DNA from: an uncultured Prevotellaceae bacterium
GTDB taxonomy: Bacteria; Bacteroidota; Bacteroidia; Bacteroidales; Bacteroidaceae
NCBI GenBank assembly: GCA_947176655.1
Contig: CAMWRK010000046.1
Location: forward strand, 1-11,746
Reading direction: 5' to 3'
Length of the DNA: 11,746 bases
Part shown: piece after piece, positions 1-5,546 of the stretch
How positions within the stretch are numbered: the stretch's first letter is position 1
Layout: every line of letters begins with the position of its first letter
The notes under the pieces: generated by a model
What the model saw: the letters and a program-made list of their open reading frames with translations, nothing else
Told to the model about the DNA's origin: nothing
The model's database searches: none
Program-made: the position numbers and the translations under genes

Positions 1-56
1 TCCTTGAGCCAGCCCTGTGGCGTGAGGATGCGGGCGTTGATAATCTGTGTTAACAT
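1..56 (-). CDS. nagA: N-acetylglucosamine-6-phosphate deacetylase, N-terminal fragment (probable)
   Basis: Only the first 18 codons and two further bases lie in the window. The start is the ATG read on the minus strand from base 56, and the gene continues beyond base 1. The visible peptide begins MLTQIINARILTPQGWLK. A short beta-strand entry followed by NARI and TPQGWLK is typical of amidohydrolase N termini, and from memory matches Bacteroidales NagA closely. NagA removes the acetyl group from N-acetylglucosamine-6-phosphate in the cytoplasm during amino-sugar recycling, which fits the adjacent upstream glmM. No Shine-Dalgarno sequence is visible; the bases before the ATG are A-rich. The metal-binding and catalytic residues lie outside the window, so another amidohydrolase such as a dihydroorotase-like enzyme cannot be excluded. 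Confidence 0.62.
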   Translation of the reverse strand, partial: MLTQIINARILTPQGWLK

Positions 57-78
57 AGTCTTTCTTTAATATGAAGGT

Positions 79-106
79 AAAACAGCCGAGGAGGCACCCC
101 CCCGGC
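79..106 (-). terminator. Candidate intrinsic terminator between glmM and nagA
   Basis: On the minus strand, 10 nt after the glmM stop, bases 106-85 can fold into a hairpin of nine pairs (GCCGGGGGG with CCTCCTCGGC-side bases, two of them G-U wobbles) closed by a four-base loop. It is followed at once by TGTTTT (bases 84-79). The form is that of a rho-independent terminator or attenuator, and it sits 22 nt before the nagA start. The T-run is short, with only four consecutive T, so it may be leaky. Confidence 0.5.
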
Positions 107-116
107 ATGATATTGG

Positions 117-1508
117 TTACTTGACCATAGAATATACCACATCCATGATATCCTTGCCGATACGGTCGGCAGCCTCCATGGTGCTTGCCTCGGAATAGAC
201 ACGGATAATAGGCTCGGTATTGGACTTGCGCAGGTGTACCCATTTGTCGGGGAAGTCAATCTTGACACCGTCAATATCGTTGACTTCCTGATCCTTGTAC
301 AGTTCCTTCACCTTCTCCAGAATGGCATCGACATCAGTGTCCGGAGTGAGGTCTATGCGGTTCTTGGCAATCTGATATGGAGGATATGTGGCACGCAACT
401 CGCTGGTCTTCACACCCTTCTTGGCCAGATAGGTAAGGATAAGAGCTATGCCCACAAGAGCATCGCGACCGCTGTGGGCGGCAGGATAGATGACTCCGCC
501 GTTGCCCTCGCCGCCGATAACGGCATTTACCTCGCGCATTTTGGTGACGACATTTACCTCGCCGACAGCAGCTGCACTGTACTGGCATCCGGCATATTTG
601 TTGGTAACATCACGGAGGGCACGTGTCGAACTCAGGTTGCTTACAGTATTGCCAGGCGTATGCTGCAGGATATAGTCGGCCACGGTTACGAGAGTGTATT
701 CCTCGCCATACATGGTTCCGTCCTCGCAGAAGAGCGCGAGACGGTCAACGTCCGGGTCAACGACAAAAGCTATGTCGTGCTCGCCCTTCTGCATAAGTTC
801 CTTAATCTCCACAAGGTTTTTCTCCAGAGGCTCGGGATTATGGCTGAAGTCTCCGGTGGGTTCTGTGAACAGTCCGGTAATCTTCTCCACGCCAAGTTGC
901 TCAAGCAGTTTAGGCAGGATGATACCGCCGACACTGTTGACAGCGTCGAAAGCCACCTTGAAGTGTGCGTTGCGCACGGCATCGGTGTCGACGAGATCCA
1001 GTCCGAGAACCATGTCGATATGCTTCTGGTCATAGGAATCGTCCTCGGTGTACTTGCCGAGGTGATCCACATCTGCAAACTCGAACTCTTCGGCCTCGGC
1101 TATGCGGAGCACCTCTTCTCCCTGGGCTTTATTGAAAAATTCGCCCTTCTCGTTGAGAAGTTTAAGGGCATTCCACATACGGGGATTGTGGCTGGCCGTA
1201 AGTATGATGCCACCATCGGCCCCCTCCATAGTAACAGCAATTTCAGTGGTCGGAGTGCTGGCCAGACCGATGTTAACCACATCGAAGCCCATGCCCATAA
1301 GAGTGCCGCAAACGACGTTCTTTACCATCTCGCCAGAGATACGTGCGTCACGACCGACAACAATCTTGTTGGAACCAACGGGACTTGTCTTACGGATAAC
1401 GGTTGCGTAAGCGCTCACGAACTTGACGATGTCAAGAGGATTGAGGGTGTCGCCGGCCTTGCCGCCGATAGTGCCTCTGATACCGGAAATGGATTTGATC
1501 AGTGTCAT
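117..1508 (-). CDS. glmM: Phosphoglucosamine mutase family phosphohexomutase
   Basis: This 463-residue cytoplasmic alpha-D-phosphohexomutase most likely interconverts glucosamine-6-phosphate and glucosamine-1-phosphate on the way to UDP-N-acetylglucosamine, a precursor of peptidoglycan and lipopolysaccharide. All four family motifs are present and intact. The active-site phosphoserine loop is TASHNP (104-109, Ser106). The Mg2+ loop is DPDVDR (251-256). The sugar-binding loop is GGEGNGG (332-338). The C-terminal phosphate-binding loop is RKSNTEPIIRVYSE (427-440). The length is slightly above the roughly 445 residues usual for GlmM. The sugar loop is GEGNGG rather than the GEQSGH of enterobacterial GlmM, so phosphomannomutase or phosphoglucomutase activity remains possible. 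The start at 1508 gives the canonical N terminus (LIKSISGIRGTIGG). Isoleucine codons are mainly ATC and ATT (ATA 5 of 33 by my count), unlike its neighbours, which suggests high expression. The gene is divergent from metF and sits upstream of a probable nagA. Confidence 0.9.
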   Translation of the reverse strand: MTLIKSISGIRGTIGGKAGDTLNPLDIVKFVSAYATVIRKTSPVGSNKIVVGRDARISGEMVKNVVCGTLMGMGFDVVNIGLASTPTTEIAVTMEGADGGIILTASHNPRMWNALKLLNEKGEFFNKAQGEEVLRIAEAEEFEFADVDHLGKYTEDDSYDQKHIDMVLGLDLVDTDAVRNAHFKVAFDAVNSVGGIILPKLLEQLGVEKITGLFTEPTGDFSHNPEPLEKNLVEIKELMQKGEHDIAFVVDPDVDRLALFCEDGTMYGEEYTLVTVADYILQHTPGNTVSNLSSTRALRDVTNKYAGCQYSAAAVGEVNVVTKMREVNAVIGGEGNGGVIYPAAHSGRDALVGIALILTYLAKKGVKTSELRATYPPYQIAKNRIDLTPDTDVDAILEKVKELYKDQEVNDIDGVKIDFPDKWVHLRKSNTEPIIRVYSEASTMEAADRIGKDIMDVVYSMVK

Positions 1509-1551
1509 AGGTATTGTTTGTAATTTGCCTGAATATTATTGTTTGTCCATA

Positions 1552-1582
1552 CAAATTTAGCGAAAATTATTTATTCGACAGA
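1552..1582 (-). promoter_or_regulatory. Candidate Bacteroidales-type promoter for glmM
   Basis: On the minus strand TAAATTTG (bases 1559-1552) matches the Bacteroides -7 consensus TAnnTTTG exactly. It is preceded after 19 bp by TCTG (1582-1579), three of four matches to the -33 TTTG element. The start of transcription would fall near 1545, giving a leader of about 37 nt before the glmM ATG. A second copy of the same -7-like octamer lies at 1685-1678 but has a poorer -33 partner. This is pattern matching only. Confidence 0.5.
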
Positions 1583-1644
1583 CGACATTGCCGGCTTTTC
1601 TTGCCGTTGACAGCGACATTTGGGGACATTTTTACCCTGACACC

Positions 1645-1675
1645 TTTGTGCTATAGTATATTTTATGTAACTTTA
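1645..1675 (+). promoter_or_regulatory. Candidate Bacteroidales-type promoter for metF
   Basis: TTTG at 1645-1648 is followed after exactly 19 bp by TAACTTTA at 1668-1675, seven of eight positions of the Bacteroides -7 element TAnnTTTG. Transcription would start near 1682 and give a leader of about 49 nt ahead of metF, beginning just before the inverted repeat at 1686-1713. The element reads toward metF-holB-ricT-gldH, and I see no other candidate of similar quality ahead of the later genes. Consensus match only. Confidence 0.5.
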
Positions 1676-1685
1676 CGCAAATTTA

Positions 1686-1713
1686 GTACGTGTACATTGC
1701 ATAAGACACGTAC
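1686..1713 (+). promoter_or_regulatory. Perfect inverted repeat (hairpin or operator) in the metF leader
   Basis: GTACGTGT (1686-1693) and ACACGTAC (1706-1713) are perfect reverse complements separated by 12 bases. The element begins about 4 nt after the predicted metF transcription start and ends 17 nt before the metF ATG. In RNA it would form an 8-bp hairpin at the extreme 5' end of the message. In DNA it would be a dyad suited to a dimeric repressor overlapping the start of transcription. No T-run follows, so it is not an intrinsic terminator. The leader is too short for a standard SAM riboswitch. Which molecule recognises it, if any, cannot be told from the sequence. Confidence 0.5.
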
Positions 1714-1730
1714 ACAACGCCCCAAAATAC

Positions 1731-2684
1731 ATGCAAGTTATCGATCTGATAAACGACAGAAACAGCAGGCCGTTCTCCTTCGAGGTGCTGCCGCCACTGA
1801 AAGGCAACGGTACCGCGCAGCTGTTCGGAACAATAGACCGGCTGAAGGAATTCGGCCCGCGATACATAAACATCACCACACACAGAAGCGAGTATGTGTA
1901 CAAAGACCTCGGGGACGGGATGATGCAGCGGCAACGCATAAGGCGACGCCCCGGCACCATTGCCATTGCCGCGGCCATACAGCAGAAGTATGGAATACCC
2001 GTGGTGCCACACATAGTTTGCAGCGGGCATACCAGAGAGGAACTGGAATACATGCTGCTGGATCTGCAGTTTCTCGGCATAAGAGATCTGCTGGTGCTCC
2101 GTGGCGACAAGGCAAAGGAAGACCCGATATTCCGTCCGACAGGGGATGGACCTGCACATGCTACGGAACTGATAGAACAGATAAACGTCTTCAACAACGG
2201 ATACTTCTTCGACGGCACGGAAATGACGTGTCCCGGAGAAAAGTTCCGTTACGGGGTGGCATGTTACCCAGAGAAACACGAGGAGGCAGCCAACATGGAC
2301 AGCGACATGGCCGTACTGAAGAGGAAAGTGGAGCTGGGAGCTGAATATGCCGTAACGCAGTTGTTCTACGACAATGAACGGTATTTCGCCTTTGTGGAAC
2401 GTGCACGCAAGGAAGGTATAGATATACCCATCGTACCAGGAATAAAGCCTATCTCAAAACTAAGCCAACTGAACGTCGTCCCCAAAATCTTCCACTGCGA
2501 TTTGCCCGAGGCATTGTACCGCGAGGCCGTGAAATGCAGCACGGACGAAGAGATAAAGCAGGTAGGCATAGAGTGGGCGGTGACACAATGTCGCGAGCTC
2601 CTTGAAAAAGGCGTGCCGAATCTGCATTTCTACACCGTTAGTGCAGTGGACGGCATCTGCGAGATTGCCAAGAGAATATATTGA
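1731..2684 (+). CDS. metF: 5,10-methylenetetrahydrofolate reductase
   Basis: This 317-residue cytoplasmic FAD-dependent TIM-barrel enzyme reduces 5,10-methylene-tetrahydrofolate to 5-methyl-tetrahydrofolate, the methyl donor for methionine synthesis. Family landmarks appear in order: FSFEVLPP (15-22, with the conserved glutamate at 18), the FAD-binding LVLRGD (121-126), YPEKHEEA (179-186), TQLFYDN (209-215), PGIKP (236-240) and the C-terminal HFYT (299-302). The length suits the bacterial catalytic domain without the eukaryotic regulatory domain. The ATG at 1731 places the FEVLPP strand at the usual distance from the N terminus. There is no Shine-Dalgarno sequence; an A-rich stretch precedes the start. 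It is the first gene of the plus-strand cluster, and its leader carries a promoter candidate and an inverted repeat. ATA encodes about 17 of 26 isoleucines, in sharp contrast to glmM. An 84-nt gap with no clear signal follows. Confidence 0.93.
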   Translation: MQVIDLINDRNSRPFSFEVLPPLKGNGTAQLFGTIDRLKEFGPRYINITTHRSEYVYKDLGDGMMQRQRIRRRPGTIAIAAAIQQKYGIPVVPHIVCSGHTREELEYMLLDLQFLGIRDLLVLRGDKAKEDPIFRPTGDGPAHATELIEQINVFNNGYFFDGTEMTCPGEKFRYGVACYPEKHEEAANMDSDMAVLKRKVELGAEYAVTQLFYDNERYFAFVERARKEGIDIPIVPGIKPISKLSQLNVVPKIFHCDLPEALYREAVKCSTDEEIKQVGIEWAVTQCRELLEKGVPNLHFYTVSAVDGICEIAKRIY

Positions 2685-2768
2685 GAACACCAACGCAGAC
2701 TGGCAATGTAACGGACAACGTGCGGGAAAGCACAAAGAGTATAATCAAGGGGATACGTAACAGAGATT

Positions 2769-3869
2769 ATGATGGATCTGGACAACATCATAGGACAGAC
2801 AGAGGCAAAGAACAGGCTGAAGGAGATGGTGAGCGGCAACAGAATACCGCACGCCCTTATGCTGTGCGGTCCCAAAGGAGGCGGCAAGCTGGCTCTGGCT
2901 TTGGCCTTCGCCAAGATGCTGCTGTGCAAGGACAGCAGCGATGAAGCCATGCTGAAAGAATGGGCGCATCCGGATCTGCACTTCTCCGTGCCGGTATACA
3001 AGAGGAAAAGCACCGACAGACCGGTGTCGGACGACTTCCTGCCGCAATGGAGGGAACTGATTGGCAGGAAGCTGTATTTCGACGTAGAGGACTGGCTGAC
3101 AGCAATAAAGGCGGAAAACCAACAGATTGTGCACTATGTGTACGAGAGCGATGCACTGCAACAGAAACTGCAACTGAAAGCCAGCCGCGGCGGACGGCGC
3201 GTTGTTGTGGTCTGGCTTCCTGAAAGGATGATGATCCAGGCGGCCAACAAACTGCTGAAACTGATAGAAGAACCGCCGGCAGAGACATATTTCATCCTGG
3301 TAAGCGAAGATCCTGACAACGTGCTCGGCACCATACAGAGCCGCACGCAGAGACTGCATGTTCCAGGACTGACGGAAGACGAAATAGCCTCGGCACTGAT
3401 GCACGAGAAGAGGCTGCCGGAGGAGGAGGCCAAGGTCATGGCCCATGTGGCCCAGGGCAGCTATACCGCAGCACTGAAACGTCTGGAGGCAGAGAACGAG
3501 GAAAAGACCTTCTTCGAACTGTTCGTAAGGCTTATGCGCATGAGCTACATGCGGCGCATCAAGGACATGAGACAATGGAGCGAACAGGTCAGCGACATGG
3601 GCAGAGAAAGCCAGAAGAGAATGCTGGAATACTGCCAACGGCTGATAAGGGAGAATTTCATGTACAACTTCCACAGAGCGGAACTCGTCTACGAGACATC
3701 GGAGGAGGCAGCTTTCAGCACGAATTTCGCACGCTTTGTAAACGAGAAAAACGTAATACCGATAATGGAAGAACTGTCCAGGTGCCAGCGCGACATAGAG
3801 CAGAACGTAAACCCAAGGATGGTATTCTTTGATTTCGCACTAAAAATGATAGTACTATTAATACAATAA
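2769..3869 (+). CDS. holB: DNA polymerase III delta' subunit (clamp loader)
   Basis: This 366-residue AAA+ protein resembles the delta' subunit of the clamp loader, which helps place the sliding clamp on primed DNA. The N-terminal IIGQTEAKNRL and IPHALMLCGPKGGGK contain a complete P-loop (34-41, Lys40). Further on come KLLKLIEEPP (161-170), TYFILVSEDPDNVLGTI and the SRTQRL segment (191-196). The last is the delta' form of the SRC motif, with Arg192 kept and the cysteine replaced by threonine. The Walker B position (VVVVWLPERM, about 145-154) has no Asp-Glu pair, so ATP hydrolysis by this subunit is unlikely. The four zinc-binding cysteines typical of many DnaX and delta' proteins are absent. 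The remaining roughly 150 residues form the helical collar domain. Start: two ATGs in tandem at 2769 and 2772; either is possible. The stop codon directly abuts the ricT start. Confidence 0.85.
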   Translation: MMDLDNIIGQTEAKNRLKEMVSGNRIPHALMLCGPKGGGKLALALAFAKMLLCKDSSDEAMLKEWAHPDLHFSVPVYKRKSTDRPVSDDFLPQWRELIGRKLYFDVEDWLTAIKAENQQIVHYVYESDALQQKLQLKASRGGRRVVVVWLPERMMIQAANKLLKLIEEPPAETYFILVSEDPDNVLGTIQSRTQRLHVPGLTEDEIASALMHEKRLPEEEAKVMAHVAQGSYTAALKRLEAENEEKTFFELFVRLMRMSYMRRIKDMRQWSEQVSDMGRESQKRMLEYCQRLIRENFMYNFHRAELVYETSEEAAFSTNFARFVNEKNVIPIMEELSRCQRDIEQNVNPRMVFFDFALKMIVLLIQ

Positions 3870-5039
3870 ATGGAACACAGATATATCACAGGAGGTGGAC
3901 GCGGACTATGCAAAGAAGGTTGGCACGCAAACCACTATACGCAACTGAATGTTTTTGACTACATGGCCGACATGCCAAACAATACGGTGGTGACGGATCT
4001 TGTGGAAGTACAGTTCAAGAATACACGGAAAGGCTATTATCACAACTCTAACGGGCTGGAACTGCACAAAGGCGACATAGTAGCCGTAGAGGGCAATCCC
4101 GGACACGACATAGGAACGGTGACAATGACCGGCAGCTTGGTAGCCTTGCAGGTGAAGAAAGCCAACCTGAAAAGCGAGGAGGAAATAAAGACTGTCTACC
4201 GCCTTGCCAAGGAGGGCGACCTCGAGAAGTACGAACAGGCCAAGGCTCGTGAACACCAGACTATGATAGAGTCACGCCAGATAGCCAAGGATCTCGGACT
4301 GGAAATGAAGATAGGCGATGTGGAGTATCAGGGCGACGGCAACAAGGCCATCTTCTACTACATAGCCGACGGCAGGGTGGACTTCAGGCAGTTGATAAAA
4401 GTATTGGCCGAGACGTTCCACATAAGAGTGGAGATGAAACAGATAGGAGCAAGGCAGGAAGCTGGACGCATAGGCGGTTTCGGACCGTGCGGACGGGAGT
4501 TGTGCTGCTCCACATGGATGAAGAGTTTTACAAGCGTGGGCACTGCGGCAGCACGTTTCCAGAACCTGTCCCTGAACCCGCAGAAGCTGGCCGGACAGTG
4601 CGCCAAGCTGAGATGTTGCATAAACTACGAGGTGGATCAGTACATGGAAGCCGGACGCAAGCTGCCTGGACGGGACATTGTGCTGAACACGCAGGAAGGG
4701 GAGTGGTTCTTTTTCAAGGCTGACATTCTGGCCGGGCTGGTGTCGTACTCATCGGACAAGCACATAGCCGCCAACATCACGACAATAACAGCCGAACGCG
4801 CCATGGAGGTGATAGCACAGAACAGGAAAGGCGAAAAACCGGTGACACTTTCCAAGGAAGCGGCAGGAGAAAAAGCACACCACATAGACCTGGCCACACA
4901 GGAGGAACTGAACCGTTTCGACTCACAACTGGCAGGAAAGAAGAGAAAGAAGAAGAACAACAAACGCAATGGCGAGCGCAAGAACTACGGCAAGGTGCAA
5001 GGCGGCGACAGCCCTACTGGCAATTCTACTGACATGTAG
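3870..5039 (+). CDS. ricT: PSP1-domain iron-sulfur protein, RicT family
   Basis: This 389-residue protein carries the PSP1 C-terminal domain found in RicT (YaaT). In Bacillus RicT is part of the RicA-RicF-RicT complex, which binds [4Fe-4S] clusters and assists RNase Y in mRNA maturation; whether that role holds in Bacteroidota is unknown. Visible features are VEVQFKNTRKGYY (45-57), KIGDVEYQGDGNKAIFYY, VDFRQLIKVLAETF and the strongly conserved QIGARQEAGRIGGFGPCG segment. Six cysteines lie in two clusters, Cys207/212/213 (GPCGRELCC) and Cys244/249/250 (QCAKLRCC), the likely cluster ligands. The C terminus is a lysine-rich, low-complexity tail (367-384), possibly RNA-binding. The ATG follows the holB stop with no spacer, implying translational coupling. 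The last 71 nt overlap the start of gldH in another frame. No ricA or ricF partner is visible in the window. Confidence 0.88.
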   Translation: MEHRYITGGGRGLCKEGWHANHYTQLNVFDYMADMPNNTVVTDLVEVQFKNTRKGYYHNSNGLELHKGDIVAVEGNPGHDIGTVTMTGSLVALQVKKANLKSEEEIKTVYRLAKEGDLEKYEQAKAREHQTMIESRQIAKDLGLEMKIGDVEYQGDGNKAIFYYIADGRVDFRQLIKVLAETFHIRVEMKQIGARQEAGRIGGFGPCGRELCCSTWMKSFTSVGTAAARFQNLSLNPQKLAGQCAKLRCCINYEVDQYMEAGRKLPGRDIVLNTQEGEWFFFKADILAGLVSYSSDKHIAANITTITAERAMEVIAQNRKGEKPVTLSKEAAGEKAHHIDLATQEELNRFDSQLAGKKRKKKNNKRNGERKNYGKVQGGDSPTGNSTDM

Positions 5040-5535
5040 TTGCACTGGCGACACGTTGCAACTGCAATACAGACACATCCCTGCCGGAGGATGGCGGAGG
5101 GACGACACCTTGTACTTCGACATTCCGCCTGCCACAAGGGATGGGATGCACACTACAGACATAGAGATACGCACCGCGACAGCTCTCCCTTACCGTAAGT
5201 TGTGGCTGGCTATGGAATTCTCGCTGAGCGACAGTTCCTGCACGGACAGCATCTGCCACTGCAACACCGTACGGCGCGACACGGTGTGCATAGTGACACA
5301 AGAGGACAGCCGCACCTTTGAGAAGAAAGGAATGGCTGTGCCAATCTATTCCTACAGCCACAACTCCCCCACCCTGACAAGAGGACAGCACGGACAGTTA
5401 AAAGTGTTCCACCTCATGTCACGAGAATGCTTGCCTAATTTTCTCGATGTGGGCATCAGGATAAAGCCATACAGAGGGGCAGGCATATTGAAAAGGGAAT
5501 TGAAAGGCGGGTGTCAGAAATGTCGGTTCCGCTAA
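4969..5535 (+). CDS. gldH: GldH-family lipoprotein
   Basis: This 188-residue exported protein has a lipoprotein signal: a basic N region with Arg5, Arg9 and Lys11, a hydrophobic stretch (12-21), then LLTCSC. Either Cys23 or Cys25 could be lipidated; the lipobox is not canonical. GldH is needed for gliding in Flavobacterium, but homologues are widespread in non-gliding Bacteroidales, where the role is unclear. The mature part shows the family pattern YRHIPAGGW, DTLYFDIPP, ALPYRKLWL (about residues 74-82) and a C-terminal LPNFLDVGIRI. About 22 residues follow (KPYRGAGILKRELK then CQKC), beyond where I expect the family to stop. The ATG at 4969 is the only in-frame ATG that includes the signal peptide, so the gene overlaps ricT by 71 nt. 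It is the last gene of the plus-strand cluster and ends 11 nt from the convergent rodA stop. Confidence 0.8.
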   Translation: MASARTTARCKAATALLAILLTCSCTGDTLQLQYRHIPAGGWRRDDTLYFDIPPATRDGMHTTDIEIRTATALPYRKLWLAMEFSLSDSSCTDSICHCNTVRRDTVCIVTQEDSRTFEKKGMAVPIYSYSHNSPTLTRGQHGQLKVFHLMSRECLPNFLDVGIRIKPYRGAGILKRELKGGCQKCRFR

Positions 5536-5539
5536 CCGA
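5523..5539. terminator. Weak hairpin at the gldH/rodA convergent junction
   Basis: TCGGTT (5523-5528) pairs perfectly with AACCGA (5534-5539) around a five-base loop, and the gldH stop lies in its 3' arm. It is the only hairpin I see at this tail-to-tail junction, where just 11 nt separate the two stop codons. A direct repeat CCGCTAA occurs at 5529-5535 and 5544-5550. There is no strong T-run on either strand, so a bidirectional terminator role is only a possibility. Confidence 0.25.
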
Positions 5540-5546
5540 TCATCCG

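Noticed and set aside
234..1523. Long open frame (429 codons) on the plus strand opposite glmM
   Set aside because: It is antisense to a fully intact glmM with all catalytic motifs, shows no recognisable domain, and arises from codon bias in GlmM.
1676..1730. SAM or cobalamin riboswitch ahead of metF
   Set aside because: The predicted leader is only about 49 nt and holds one simple hairpin, too little for either fold.
2685..2768. Separate promoter or small gene between metF and holB
   Set aside because: No TAnnTTTG-type element and no convincing short frame; only a 4-bp GTGC/GCAC hairpin is present.
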